NCBI GenBank assembly: GCA_033485155.1
Contig: JAWQJJ010000002.1
Coordinates: forward strand, 1 to 64,000
DNA from: Methanomassiliicoccus sp.
GTDB taxonomy: Archaea > Thermoplasmatota > Thermoplasmata > Methanomassiliicoccales > Methanomassiliicoccaceae
Length of the DNA: 64,000 nt
Reading direction: 5' to 3'
Shown: piece by piece, positions 1 to 9,094 of the stretch
How positions within the stretch are numbered: position 1 is the stretch's first letter
Layout of the letters: each line of letters opens with the position of its first letter
Notes under the pieces: generated by a model
Databases searched by the model: none
What the model was told of the DNA's origin: nothing
The model's input: the letters and a program-made list of their open reading frames with translations, nothing else
Translations under genes and position numbers: made by a program

Positions 1-558
1 TCAAGCCTTCTGATGTTGATCGGATGTATCTGCATGGCCACCATATTCGTCAGCGCGGCCGTGCTCATACTGTCGATGCCCAGGACCAATGGCTCGCAGG
101 AAGTTACCACCTATCCAGTCAACATAAGCATACTCGGCTCGGCCGACTATCACACCACTTACTCTGGCACCACCGGCATGGAGGCTTGGACTTACACCAC
201 GGCCGTTCCTGCCAACCACTACGGTGAATACTTCTACGCTTACTACACTGGCGAATCTCATCCGAACTATGACATCAAGGTGACCGTGACTTGCGATAAG
301 GCGTTCGTGGGAAGCGACATCACCATCGGATACCTTATGAACATCAACGGCCCCGGCCTTTACACTCCTGATACTGGTGCTTCCTACAATAACCTGAACA
401 TCCAGGATGGGACCCAGGTCGACATCGATACCTGGACATCGAGTGCCATAATCAACTCGAACGCCAATGCCCAGGAGTACTTCTGGATGCAGATCACTCC
501 GTACTTGGAGAGCGCGCACTTCATCGTGACCTACCAGGCCATCCAGGCTTCGGGGTAA
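1..558 (+). CDS. Membrane-anchored surface protein, unknown family, 5' end possibly outside window
   Basis: The reading frame is open to the left edge. An ATG at position 13 could be the start, but the hydrophobic segment already begins in the first codons, so the true start may lie outside. About 25 hydrophobic residues form a signal or anchor helix. They are followed by about 155 residues rich in Tyr, Thr, Asn and Gly with a single Cys, which suggests a beta-rich extracellular domain (inference). I do not recognise the family. A T-rich stretch follows the stop codon. Confidence 0.6.
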   Translation, partial: SSLLMLIGCICMATIFVSAAVLILSMPRTNGSQEVTTYPVNISILGSADYHTTYSGTTGMEAWTYTTAVPANHYGEYFYAYYTGESHPNYDIKVTVTCDKAFVGSDITIGYLMNINGPGLYTPDTGASYNNLNIQDGTQVDIDTWTSSAIINSNANAQEYFWMQITPYLESAHFIVTYQAIQASG

Positions 559-572
559 ACTCCTTTACCAAA

Positions 573-592
573 CCTCTTTTTCAATTTTATTA
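573..592 (+). terminator. T-rich archaeal-type terminator
   Basis: The stretch just after the first gene contains runs of T (ctctttttcaatttt) without a strong hairpin. This is the usual look of archaeal transcription ends. Confidence 0.4.
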
Positions 593-1206
593 ATTGTTCA
601 AATGCATGTTGAAAGCGTTCACTTCCGCTTGATTAATCCCTTTTGCATCATCTTTCTCATCATCTCCTGCCCGATGCTGAAGAGCCCTTCAAGGGCAGGT
701 CGGCGAGGTCGACTTCTTGACCCGAGGAGCGGGTACAACTTATTGGCCTGGCCGCTTACTTTGGGCATATCACAAGTTGGATGACCGCGACTCTCCCTTC
801 TTTCGCCTCGGAGACTGCTGCACTCCCCTCCGCTGACGGACCATAGTAACAATATCGTCTGCCGACCTCACTAGTAGAGGTCCAAGATAAGGGCGATGAC
901 CTCCGATGTCCAAAGCCGCTTCCATTATCGTAATTAGCACCGATCGACCTCTTTGTCCCTGAACCGGTCGATATACTCGCCGGCGACCCAATGCCCGAGT
1001 GCTTGCGCGAAGGCTCAGAGCTTGATTACCTGGGTTTCCGGGTCCGCCGTTCGCGAACCTATCGTTTTACCCCCCTCATCCGACTTGGGTCTTGAGGCTA
1101 TGAATGGGCAGTCTGCGGTCCGGGAGAGCTCAAGCTGTACCTATTTTGAACCCGAAGGCCATCGGGGAGCGGTCCGGCGAGGCCCGGGCCACAGAGGCGC
1201 CGACAG
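593..1206. other. Long intergenic stretch with possible decayed coding remnants
   Basis: I see no intact gene here. On the minus strand between about 1140 and 945 one frame reads like protein but is broken by stops: a segment ending DPETQVIKL, then TGA, then a segment ending RFRDKEVDRC. This may be a dead gene of unknown family or chance. No tRNA or other RNA gene was recognised. Confidence 0.25.
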
Positions 1207-2760
1207 ATGATTAGCAACCTAAACCCAGCAACCCTGGAACCCCTCGAGAGAGTTCAGGAGTCGGAGATCGATTCGATAGGTGCGAGGCTCCAACAGGCCC
1301 GGACGGCGCAGGTGGGATGGGCTTCCTGGCCGTTGGCACGCCGCAGAGACGCCCTCCTGGCAGTGCAGCGGAAGTTGATCCAGGACTGGGAGCGGACGGC
1401 TGACGTGATCTCCCGGGAGACCGGAAAGCCTCGGGCGGAGGCGGTGAACACCGACATCCTGGCTGCCCTCGTTGCGGTTGACTACGCCGTTCGTTCGATG
1501 AGGAAGCTCTTCGAACCTCAGAAGGTCCGCTTCGAGAACATGGACTTCATGATGCGGTACATGGGCCGGCGCTCGTATGTTCGCAACAGGCCCCTGGGGG
1601 TGATCGGCATCATCGCCCCTTGGAACTACCCGCTGGGCATCCCCTTCTCACAAACGATCATGGCCCTTGCCGCAGGGAACGCCGTCGTCTTCAAGCCCGC
1701 CCCGGAGACCCCCCTCACAGCGCTAGAGATGCAGAGATTGTTCGACGGGTCTCTCCCCAAGAACCTGGTACAGACCTTCGTGGGCGGCGATGAGCACGGG
1801 AAGGCGCTGGTGGCCTCGGGAGCGGACCGCATCATCTTCACCGGCAGCTCGGTCGTGGGCTCCAAAATCATGGCCCTCGCATCCCAGCGGCTGACCCCGC
1901 TGACGTTAGAGCTGGGAGGGAAGGACCCCTGCATCGTTCTCGAGGACGCCGACCTCGAGCGGGCCGCGGAGGGGGTGGCGTGGGGGGCGTTCGTCAATGC
2001 CGGGCAGACCTGCGTGTGCGTCAAGAGGCTGTACGTCCATGAACGCATCTATGGTCAGTTCATCGAGCTTCTGAAGATCAAGGTGGAATCCTTGCGGCTG
2101 GGGTATGGTACTGACAGCATCGACGCGGACGTTGGTCCCCTGATCAGCGAGGCGGCCCTGAAGAGAATGGAGGAAGCGGTCGAGCAGGCGGTGAGGGATG
2201 GAGGTAAGGTCCTTGTCGGGGGCAGGCGCGCCGCCAGCCTGAAGGGATACTACTTCGAGCCGACCGTGATTGTTGGCGCTCCTCAGGCTTCCCGCGTGAT
2301 GCAGGAGGAAATCTTCGGGCCGGTGGTCGCCGTCAACACGTTCAGCTCCGACGATGAGGCGATACGGCTGGCGAATGACTGCCCCTACGCTCTATCTGGC
2401 TCAGTGTGGACCGGGGATCTGAAGAGGGGGCGCAGGGTGGCGGAGCTGATGAGCGGGGGAACGGTCCTGGTCAACAACGTCGCCTATACCTACGGCCTGC
2501 CGATGACGCCTTGGGGAGGGAAAGGCCTGAGCGGCTACGGGAGGACCCACGGGGAAGTGGGCTTCTCCGAGCTAATGGAACCTCATCATATCCACGTGGA
2601 CGACGGGCGATTCAAGAGGGAGGTCTGGTGGCATCCCTATCGGTGGGAGAACATGGCCGGGGGGACGGGTCTCCTGGACGCGTTGTACGGCAACAGTTAC
2701 CGCAACCGGTTCCGGGCTGCTTTGGGCCTCAGGCAAGGACTGAAGGGGAGGCAGCGCTGA
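1207..2760 (+). CDS. Aldehyde dehydrogenase family protein (NAD(P)-dependent)
   Basis: This is a 517-residue member of the aldehyde dehydrogenase superfamily, which oxidises aldehydes to acids with NAD(P). The catalytic pair is visible: Glu235 in LELGGKDP and the nucleophile Cys269 in NAGQTCVCVK, spaced as in the family. The nucleotide-fold signature APWNYPLGIP is near residue 138. The C-terminus runs about 50 residues past the usual end with a Trp- and Arg-rich tail. The ATG at 1207 follows an AGAGG-like ribosome binding site. The substrate cannot be read from the sequence and no pathway partner is adjacent. Confidence 0.9.
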   Translation: MISNLNPATLEPLERVQESEIDSIGARLQQARTAQVGWASWPLARRRDALLAVQRKLIQDWERTADVISRETGKPRAEAVNTDILAALVAVDYAVRSMRKLFEPQKVRFENMDFMMRYMGRRSYVRNRPLGVIGIIAPWNYPLGIPFSQTIMALAAGNAVVFKPAPETPLTALEMQRLFDGSLPKNLVQTFVGGDEHGKALVASGADRIIFTGSSVVGSKIMALASQRLTPLTLELGGKDPCIVLEDADLERAAEGVAWGAFVNAGQTCVCVKRLYVHERIYGQFIELLKIKVESLRLGYGTDSIDADVGPLISEAALKRMEEAVEQAVRDGGKVLVGGRRAASLKGYYFEPTVIVGAPQASRVMQEEIFGPVVAVNTFSSDDEAIRLANDCPYALSGSVWTGDLKRGRRVAELMSGGTVLVNNVAYTYGLPMTPWGGKGLSGYGRTHGEVGFSELMEPHHIHVDDGRFKREVWWHPYRWENMAGGTGLLDALYGNSYRNRFRAALGLRQGLKGRQR

Positions 2761-2778
2761 CATCGCGGGTTTGAGCGC

Positions 2779-3558
2779 TCACTCCCTCTCCTCGCGAAGC
2801 CCGAGCCTCCTCTCCGGGAAGGCGACCTGGGGGCGCTTAGACAGGAACGAGTCATCCGCGCTCTCGGCCATCGTAGCAGCAAGGGAACTCGGAACGGCCA
2901 TCGACAGGAGGTCGGGCGGAAACCAGTTATTACCGGTCGGATCGACCGGTCCGACGAATGCGGTGTTCCGCGGCGCTCTCTCGGCCATCCCCGCGGCGTA
3001 GGATACCATGGATGCGCAGGACGGCCCTCCGGGCATCAGGATCGAAGTGAATAGATCTTCGGAAGCGAAATGTATCAGGCCTCCCAGGTTGCGCACCGAT
3101 TCCGCCTTGCCGATGAGGATGAAGGACAGCACCTCGGTATCATCGTCGATCTGGTCGTATCCGGCAAGGCTTATGTACCTCGCGGGCGGGGTGAGCTTGC
3201 CGGGGGCCGCCATGAACTGTCCCGCCGCCTCGGGCGAGGGTTTCAGGTATTCGGCCTCCCCGCCCATAAAGTCTGGGGTGCCGGTGGACACGAAGAAATT
3301 GAGCTTGGAGGAGCCACTTGCAAGGCCGCACCAAACCTGTCCTCCCCCACAGATGCCGCTTTTCTCCTCAGCGCCGTAATACATCGGCACTGAACTTCTG
3401 TCCACGGCCAACTTATACACCGCTCTGGCGATACAGCGGTCGATCTTGCCCAGGGGCACAGCCCCGGTGAACGGCTCATCGCCGCCGATCACACACACTG
3501 CCCTCCCCGACAGCCTCCCTGCCTCGGTCAGCTTCTCACCTATGGTACGCGCGTCCAT
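2779..3558 (-). CDS. DUF169 family protein
   Basis: A protein of about 259 residues resembling the DUF169 (COG2043) family, which is common in methanogens and other anaerobes and has no settled function. The typical features are a Cys/Gly-rich CGGGQVWCG segment near residue 90 followed by a hydrophobic FFVSTGTPD stretch. I chose the ATG at 3558 because a GGTGAG ribosome binding site precedes it; a GTG three codons upstream is possible. It converges with the aldehyde dehydrogenase and shares no obvious operon. Confidence 0.75.
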   Translation of the reverse strand: MDARTIGEKLTEAGRLSGRAVCVIGGDEPFTGAVPLGKIDRCIARAVYKLAVDRSSVPMYYGAEEKSGICGGGQVWCGLASGSSKLNFFVSTGTPDFMGGEAEYLKPSPEAAGQFMAAPGKLTPPARYISLAGYDQIDDDTEVLSFILIGKAESVRNLGGLIHFASEDLFTSILMPGGPSCASMVSYAAGMAERAPRNTAFVGPVDPTGNNWFPPDLLSMAVPSSLAATMAESADDSFLSKRPQVAFPERRLGLREERE

Positions 3559-3714
3559 TAATCTCACTCACCATTACAGAATGCCGTCCTCGGAGGATAA
3601 TGTGTTCGTTGCTTCAAGAGTGAATCTCATTCGCCTACTGTCCCGCAATCCCATTGCCTTCGACCAAGAGCTTCAGATCCCTCGGACAAGGGGCCACGAC
3701 TCACCGCAGGATCT

Positions 3715-4190
3715 TTATCCCCTCCTCTGAGCCAGGGCCCAGGACCCGTCCCAGGCCCTCCGTGATCTGGCCATGGCGGCAAGATCGCCCAGCCTCTCTG
3801 CCTGAAATGCGGCCCGGCGGTACGATTCCTGGGCTTGCAGCCTGTTATCCCTACCCTTCTCGATCATTCCACTCCATGAGGCTACTGCTAGCTGTCCTGA
3901 CAACAGTTATTGCTGGCCGAGGACGGAGAAGCCTTCCTCCAGCCGTTCCATACCCTCGAGCGCCATCGACTTCTCCATCGGGAGCTCAGCCTTCAATTTC
4001 TGACCGGGGAAAAGACGTCTTATCCGGAGACCACGTTCCGCGACCACCAGCGCTCGGTCGTAGCTGCCTCCTACCCTCAGCACTCTGGCCAAAACGAGCA
4101 ACATGGCCTCCGGTGATGTTTTCCAGCCTTTGGCGAGGCGTTGCGTTCGACCATCCGTCCCACCATTCTCACGGCTTACCCCCCCTTGGC
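3715..4190 (-). pseudogene. Remnant of a TPR-like helical protein with an in-frame stop
   Basis: On the minus strand one frame reads as helical repeat protein (YDRALVVAERGLRIRR, then YRRAAFQAERLGDLAAMARS). It is interrupted by a TAA at 3907-3909 with the same frame continuing on the far side. No canonical start codon with a binding site opens the frame. The alternating Ala/Arg/Leu/Glu pattern resembles tetratricopeptide repeats. On the plus strand around 4190-4250 a separate transmembrane-like run (VLAAAAIVGAVLLTRRR) follows a TGA. I read 3568-4362 as a graveyard of decayed genes; function is unknown. Confidence 0.4.
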
Positions 4191-4362
4191 CTGGCCATGG
4201 TTTGAGTACTGGCCGCGGCCGCCATCGTGGGGGCTGTTCTCCTGACTAGACGCAGGGGAGGCCAAAACAGAGGGACCCCCTATGAGAAGAATAAGGTAAG
4301 GACCAGAACGACTGGAGCCAGGATTATTAGAAGAAATGATTTTCCATACTCATACTCTCCAT

Positions 4363-5190
4363 TTACGACGATGACCGATCGTCCGCACGATCTGTTCTCA
4401 GGTCAGCCACAGCATCGCTGAGTTCGCCGATCTGCTCAGGGGACAGGGCCTCGACGCGATCGTCGACGTATGGCACGGACGATCGCTGCTCCGAGGTCAT
4501 CAGCCCCTTCATCTTGAGAACCGTGCCGATCTTCTTTCGGCGCTGCTGGAACAGCAGGTCCACCAGGCGGAAGAATAGCTTCTCGTCCTCTACGGAGAAG
4601 GGGGACGGGCGGGGGACCAGCTCGACGACCGCCGAGTCGACCTTGGGAGGCGGCCAGAATCGGGAGCGGGGCACCTTCTCGAGAAGGCGGCACTCCGCGC
4701 GGTAATACACGTTCACCGTCAGGCGGGAGTAGTCGTCGGTGTCCGGCGCGGCCACCATGCGGTCGGCGAACTCCTTCTGCAGCATGACCATCGCCTTCCT
4801 GAAGTCGTGGTCAAGAAGCTTGAAGATGATCGGCGAGGAGATGGAGTAGGGAAGGTTCGATACCATGCGGTCGAACCTCGGAAAGGGCACTTCCAGGGCG
4901 TCCCCCACAACCAGTTGGACGTTATCCGGTAGAGTGGGCCTAAGATTCTCCGCCAGCTTGCGGTCCATCTCGATGGCGATGACCCTTCCCGCCCGTTGGG
5001 CCAGCCTTTTTGTGAGTACTCCGAGCCCCGGCCCGATCTCCAGGACGGTGTCGTCAGAGGAAATTCCCGCGGCTGCCACCTGGCGATCGGCGACTCGCTC
5101 ATCGATGAGAAAGTTCTGTCCCAGACCCTTAGACGGCGATATCCCAAGGCGGGCCAGTTGATCAGTTACGCTCCTCACGTCATGGTCCAT
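4363..5190 (-). CDS. rsmA: 16S rRNA adenine dimethyltransferase KsgA/Dim1
   Basis: This enzyme dimethylates two adjacent adenines near the 3' end of 16S rRNA with S-adenosylmethionine during small-subunit maturation. The motifs are in order: GLGQNFLID (about 22-30), the SAM loop EIGPGLGVLT (51-60) and the catalytic NLPYS (112-116). The length of 275 residues is normal. The ATG at 5190 has a GGGAGGG binding site 7 bases upstream, which favours it over a start further upstream that would overlap the neighbouring gene. It closes the minus-strand block of translation and transcription genes. Confidence 0.95.
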   Translation of the reverse strand: MDHDVRSVTDQLARLGISPSKGLGQNFLIDERVADRQVAAAGISSDDTVLEIGPGLGVLTKRLAQRAGRVIAIEMDRKLAENLRPTLPDNVQLVVGDALEVPFPRFDRMVSNLPYSISSPIIFKLLDHDFRKAMVMLQKEFADRMVAAPDTDDYSRLTVNVYYRAECRLLEKVPRSRFWPPPKVDSAVVELVPRPSPFSVEDEKLFFRLVDLLFQQRRKKIGTVLKMKGLMTSEQRSSVPYVDDRVEALSPEQIGELSDAVADLRTDRADDRSSS

Positions 5191-5248
5191 CGATTTTCCC
5201 TCCCGGTCCACGGCTCTGCCCGGGGAGGTCCCCGGGGTGGTGCTCGGT

Positions 5249-5797
5249 TCATCTGGAGACAAAGATGTGATACTTCTGCGACGGGTCCGACAGCTCATCC
5301 TCGATGCGCTTGGCGATGAGCTTCAGGGGGTGCTTCAAGGCGGGGACCCTCTTGGTGAGGTCGTCGTAGCTGGTGAACGTTCCCTTCTTGCGCTCCTCCA
5401 GGATGGCCCACATCGTCTTCTTCCCCAGGCCGGGGATGAGCTCCAGCATGTGGAAACGGGTGGTGATGGCCTGTGCCTCGTTGAAGAACTTGATGAAGCG
5501 AGTCTCCTGCTGCTTAGCGATATCCTGCAGCACGAAGGGCAGCTCGGCCTGCGCGGCGGCGGTAAGCTCCTCGTAACCGACCCGACGCTTGACGTGGACG
5601 ATCTTGTCTCTCAGGGCTGGATCCTTGCCAATATAGACCCGATCACCGATGACGATGACGGCGTCGTTCTTGGGAACGAGCTCGAAAAGCTTGAACTCGC
5701 TCTCACCAACGGCGTATGCCGAGGGCTCCCGGCGAAAAGTCTTATCATTAGGGATGCCCTGGGGTAAATAATCTAATATCAGCGCGTAGTCCTCCAT
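5249..5797 (-). CDS. DUF655 family RNA-binding-like protein
   Basis: A 182-residue archaeal protein of the DUF655 family, conserved between rpoF and ksgA in many archaea. The C-terminal half holds a helix-hairpin-helix-like segment (LELIPGLGKKTMWAIL), and the N-terminal half looks like an OB-type beta domain. Its role is not established; the context points to RNA or ribosome work. It lies 24 bases downstream of rpoF and 58 bases upstream of ksgA. Confidence 0.85.
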   Translation of the reverse strand: MEDYALILDYLPQGIPNDKTFRREPSAYAVGESEFKLFELVPKNDAVIVIGDRVYIGKDPALRDKIVHVKRRVGYEELTAAAQAELPFVLQDIAKQQETRFIKFFNEAQAITTRFHMLELIPGLGKKTMWAILEERKKGTFTSYDDLTKRVPALKHPLKLIAKRIEDELSDPSQKYHIFVSR

Positions 5798-5821
5798 ATG
5801 ATCCGCCCGCCTGAATAGGTT

Positions 5822-6142
5822 TTAAAGGTATTTTTGCACAGTAGATAGTATCAGTTCTATATTCTTCTTCTCTAACACCATTCTTTCCTTGGAAAAGAGG
5901 ACACGCACATCGTCGCTGTGCACAGGGAGGACGTCGGCGATCTTGGCGCACAGGGCGTCGGAGACGAAGCCCAGCTTGCCCAGCTCGGCCTGCAGCTCGT
6001 TCGCCTTCTCCGGAGGGAGGACGGCAACCTTCTGGGCATGGTCCAGCGCCAGCTTCTGGTCGGGAGTGAGCTCCCGGGTCTGGCTTGCCTCTTCCAGAAG
6101 CTGCTTGACCTCGGACAAGGTCACGTAGCGCTCCTCGGGCAT
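5822..6142 (-). CDS. rpoF: DNA-directed RNA polymerase subunit F (Rpb4)
   Basis: This 106-residue protein matches archaeal Rpb4/RpoF, which pairs with RpoE (Rpb7) to form the polymerase stalk that binds nascent RNA. The all-helical pattern with LSEVKQLLEEA near the N-terminus and the position between L21e and DUF655 are both typical. The spacing to the upstream rpl21e stop is only 10 bases, so the genes are probably co-transcribed. The rpoE partner is not in this window. Confidence 0.9.
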   Translation of the reverse strand: MPEERYVTLSEVKQLLEEASQTRELTPDQKLALDHAQKVAVLPPEKANELQAELGKLGFVSDALCAKIADVLPVHSDDVRVLFSKERMVLEKKNIELILSTVQKYL

Positions 6143-6152
6143 GTTTATCGCC

Positions 6153-6446
6153 TCAGAAGCTCTTCTTCAGGTGCTCTGGCCGGGCCACCACGGTCTTCAG
6201 CTTGTTCCCGACATAGAGGTCGACCACGAAGGCGCGACCCTGCTTGCCGGTGACGACCCCGGTCTTGCCCTGGAAGCGCATGTGCGGCATACCATAGTGG
6301 ACAGCAGGATCGATGACCACGCTGACCTTCTCCCCTACCTCGAACTCACGGAACTCGTGGGTGATGGGGGTCATACCCCTGGTGCGGGGGGTCTTACTAA
6401 GTATGTTGCGCGTCTTGCGCCGGAGGCCTCTGGAAGTCTGTACCAT
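6153..6446 (-). CDS. rpl21e: Large subunit ribosomal protein L21e
   Basis: A 97-residue basic protein matching archaeal and eukaryotic L21e, a component of the 50S subunit. The N-terminus is rich in Arg and Lys (RGLRRKTRNILSK) and the core carries the SH3-like beta segment FQGKTGVVTGKQGRAFVV. It begins 3 bases after the pus10 stop codon, so translation of the two is tightly linked. Confidence 0.95.
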   Translation of the reverse strand: MVQTSRGLRRKTRNILSKTPRTRGMTPITHEFREFEVGEKVSVVIDPAVHYGMPHMRFQGKTGVVTGKQGRAFVVDLYVGNKLKTVVARPEHLKKSF

Positions 6447-6449
6447 TTC

Positions 6450-7691
6450 TCATCCCTCGTTGGAGTTATCGATTATTTGTATGACGTCGAGCGCGGTGAC
6501 CTCGCACGGCACACCTAACGCCGCCGAGAAGCTGGGTACGGTTCGACCGTTGTCCCCGCTGACGAACTCCTTGACATACGTCCCGGATTCCGTCCTCAGC
6601 CGCAGGACGAAGCGGTCATCGTTGAACTCCATCAGCTGGAGCTCGTGGATCGCTCGTTGCCTGGCAAGATCAGCCCTACGATGGGCGACCCTGGTTGGCG
6701 TCTGCTGAGTGATACGCGCCTGACTTAACGATTGGGTTACCTCATCCACTTGACCCTTATTAACTTTGTCATGGGGTCTGACCACTGCGAGGTACACCTT
6801 GTCTGGCGTCGCCGCCTTGATCTGGCGGACCTCTTCGCGGGTCGACGGACGGAGGCCCGAAAAATCCGCTAGATCCTTGCCCTTCTCGTTCACCAGGGCG
6901 GTAAGAGCTTCGAGGTCGAGATGTCTCCTCTTGGGCTTGGAGATCTCGAGCACGAAGGGACGGCCGGTCCCCAACATGCGGGCATCGATATCCTCCCGGC
7001 CCATGCCGTGGAAGAAGTGCTCCTCTCCTCCGGCCTCCTCCAGGAAGACATCGCCGATGACCTCTTGAACGCTGATCTGGTACATCTTGCCGGTGTTGCC
7101 GCACCGCTTGCATCCCTTTCCCTGGCACACTCGGCACGGCCACTTGGTCTGGGGAATCTCCCGGGAATACTTGCGGTAGCGCCCATAGAAGAAGATCGGT
7201 GCGATGTCCAGGTCGACCTGAGCAAAGCGGGTGTCGACGACCGCGACGACGTCAGGGGAGCGAAACTCGACCTGCTTGCCGGTGCGGGCCTCGACGATCT
7301 TCCCGATCTCGCGGTTTAGCTCTGCCTTCACGGGCTCGGCCTTATCCCCGCCGACCTCGGCCCATAAGCGCTCCTCGCGGTCCTGGACCAGGGGGTCTAC
7401 CCGCGTCCCGATGAGGAACGAATTGTACTCGATTGTGCTCAGCCTCTCGATGGCGGCTTCGGCGAACCGCTCAACGCTGTCGAAAGCCCCCTCGCACAGC
7501 CAGCAGAGGTCGTGGGACGGCATCTCCTCGTTCCTGGCGGAACGCTCGGCGGTCACCGCCACCCTCATGTTTCGTCCCCGTTCTGCGTTGGTGGTCCCGC
7601 TCTCCACCTGCGCGAACAGGCGGCCAAGGCAATGGTCGCAGAGGTCGTGGGCCTTGAGGGCCCGATCAGCACGCTCAATAGTTTCGTTCAC
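6450..7691 (-). CDS. pus10: tRNA pseudouridine synthase Pus10
   Basis: Archaeal Pus10 makes pseudouridine 54 and 55 in the T-loop of tRNA. The 413-residue protein has two N-terminal CxxC pairs (Cys18/21 and Cys63/66) that fit a zinc site. A second Cys group in CRVCQGKGCKRC lies near residue 190. The catalytic aspartate is in the segment GREDIDARMLG of the C-terminal catalytic domain. Length and order agree with archaeal Pus10. It sits between the KH-domain gene and rpl21e, a conserved archaeal arrangement. Confidence 0.92.
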   Translation of the reverse strand: MNETIERADRALKAHDLCDHCLGRLFAQVESGTTNAERGRNMRVAVTAERSARNEEMPSHDLCWLCEGAFDSVERFAEAAIERLSTIEYNSFLIGTRVDPLVQDREERLWAEVGGDKAEPVKAELNREIGKIVEARTGKQVEFRSPDVVAVVDTRFAQVDLDIAPIFFYGRYRKYSREIPQTKWPCRVCQGKGCKRCGNTGKMYQISVQEVIGDVFLEEAGGEEHFFHGMGREDIDARMLGTGRPFVLEISKPKRRHLDLEALTALVNEKGKDLADFSGLRPSTREEVRQIKAATPDKVYLAVVRPHDKVNKGQVDEVTQSLSQARITQQTPTRVAHRRADLARQRAIHELQLMEFNDDRFVLRLRTESGTYVKEFVSGDNGRTVPSFSAALGVPCEVTALDVIQIIDNSNEG

Positions 7692-7770
7692 GGCAACACC
7701 TATCGGCGGGGTGGTCTCTGGTCCTGCCCCGCCTCACGACCTATGGGGCCGGGCTATAAGGCCCTTGCCC

Positions 7771-8307
7771 TCAGCTGAAGCCCATCTCAGCGATGCGCAG
7801 GGTGGCCCTCGATCTCTCCAGGTAGCGGTACACCGTAGCATGCTCGCTGCCCCTCAGGATCATCTCCACTGCCGTCTTGGCTATGGGCAGTTGCACAGAG
7901 TTACCTATAAGGGAGACGGTGCTGCCGTAGATGGACATGTACGCCCCGGTAAGGTCCTCGATGATCTTCCTTGTCTTCCCATTGGTGCCGATCAGGCGGG
8001 AGCGCACCCTTGCCAGCTGGTCCGACTTCTTTCCTATGAAATCGCCCAGCTCGATGACCTCGAGGTACTCGTCGTCGTCCAGCAGGCGCATGGCCCGATG
8101 CGGTGAGAAGCCTCGGCCTATGGCCTTAACCAGGTCCATCACCTTGAGCGCGGCAAGGGGGTCCTGGGGGTTGTCCTCGATGTCCACCTCCCCTTCGGTG
8201 TCGATGCGCATCCGGACCCCGGCGCGCTTTTCTATCGTCTCTTTTGTTTCACCGTCAGTGCCAATCAGGGCGCCGACGCGGTCCTTGGGAATGCGTACTA
8301 GCCTCAT
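7771..8307 (-). CDS. KH-domain ribosome biogenesis protein (Pno1/Dim2-like)
   Basis: A 178-residue protein with two KH RNA-binding domains. The first has IPKDRVGALIGTDG (about 6-19) and the second has RSRLIGTNGKTRKIIE (about 103-118), each with the GxxG loop. The family is the archaeal relative of eukaryotic Pno1/Dim2 and assists maturation of the small subunit rRNA 3' end. It overlaps the end of rio1 by four bases, so the two are translationally coupled. The pairing of Rio kinase and this KH protein is conserved in archaea. Confidence 0.88.
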   Translation of the reverse strand: MRLVRIPKDRVGALIGTDGETKETIEKRAGVRMRIDTEGEVDIEDNPQDPLAALKVMDLVKAIGRGFSPHRAMRLLDDDEYLEVIELGDFIGKKSDQLARVRSRLIGTNGKTRKIIEDLTGAYMSIYGSTVSLIGNSVQLPIAKTAVEMILRGSEHATVYRYLERSRATLRIAEMGFS

Positions 8308-9080
8308 TTGGGTGTCCCCGTTACATTTCGGAAGACCTCGTCCCGGTCGATCACTTTGACCTCGAGGCCTCGGAAATACCTGTTGATGTTGTTGATGTCC
8401 CGCAGCAGGAAGTCCTTGGCGTTGATGTGCTCGGTGAGCACTGCCTGCCCGACATCGATTATCACAGGCTTCTTTCGGTAATAAAGGATATTGTACTCGC
8501 TGAGGTCCGCATGGACCAGCTCCGCTTCCTGGTAAGCCAGACGCATGTACTCCAGCAGGGTCTCGTACACCTTCTCGGGATCGTCGAGGACGGTGTTGCG
8601 CAGCAGAGGGGCCGGTCCCCTTTTAGTGCCGATATACTCCATGACCAGCATGTTGCGGTGATAGCGGATCGGCGACGGCACTTTCACTCCAGCATCCTCC
8701 AGGCGCTGCAGGTTGCGGAACTCCTTGCTGGCCCAGGCGTAAATGACCTTGCGGCGGGAACCGGCGATGCCTTTGAACCGTTTGTCGCCCTCGATATACC
8801 TGGCTATGCGGTTGAAGGTGGCGTTGGAAGTACGGTAGACCTTGAGGGCGAAGAGCTTCCCATCATCGTCGGCGACGGCGAAGACGTTGCCCTCCTTGCC
8901 CGTGGATATGGGATACTGGATCGTATCGAGGTATCCATCGGTCATCAGCTTGTATATGCCAAGCATGGTGTCGCGGTCGAACACCTCGTCCAGTGTCTTG
9001 CGCTCGTCCCCGGTGCGGCTGTTCTCCCGCAGGGCCATGATCTTGTGCTCGAGGGACTCGAAGGCGTCCTTTTCGACCAT
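8304..9080 (-). CDS. rio1: RIO-type serine kinase Rio1
   Basis: A 258-residue atypical kinase/ATPase involved in small ribosomal subunit maturation. Visible motifs are the nucleotide loop STGKEGNVFAV (about 59-69), the catalytic loop HADLSEYNIL with its Asp and Asn, and the metal-binding IDVGQAV. These are diagnostic of the RIO1 branch. It lies 14 bases downstream of aIF1A and overlaps the next KH gene. Confidence 0.94.
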   Translation of the reverse strand: MVEKDAFESLEHKIMALRENSRTGDERKTLDEVFDRDTMLGIYKLMTDGYLDTIQYPISTGKEGNVFAVADDDGKLFALKVYRTSNATFNRIARYIEGDKRFKGIAGSRRKVIYAWASKEFRNLQRLEDAGVKVPSPIRYHRNMLVMEYIGTKRGPAPLLRNTVLDDPEKVYETLLEYMRLAYQEAELVHADLSEYNILYYRKKPVIIDVGQAVLTEHINAKDFLLRDINNINRYFRGLEVKVIDRDEVFRNVTGTPK

Positions 9081-9094
9081 GACCCTACCTCTGC

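Noticed and set aside
953-1210. Open frame of 85 codons before the aldehyde dehydrogenase gene
   Set aside because: Composition is Arg/Gly/Pro-rich and low in hydrophobic pattern, with no binding site or homology.
3907-3909. Stop codon in the TPR-like frame considered as a pyrrolysine codon
   Set aside because: The codon is TAA, not TAG, and the frame lacks a start, so it is decay rather than recoding.
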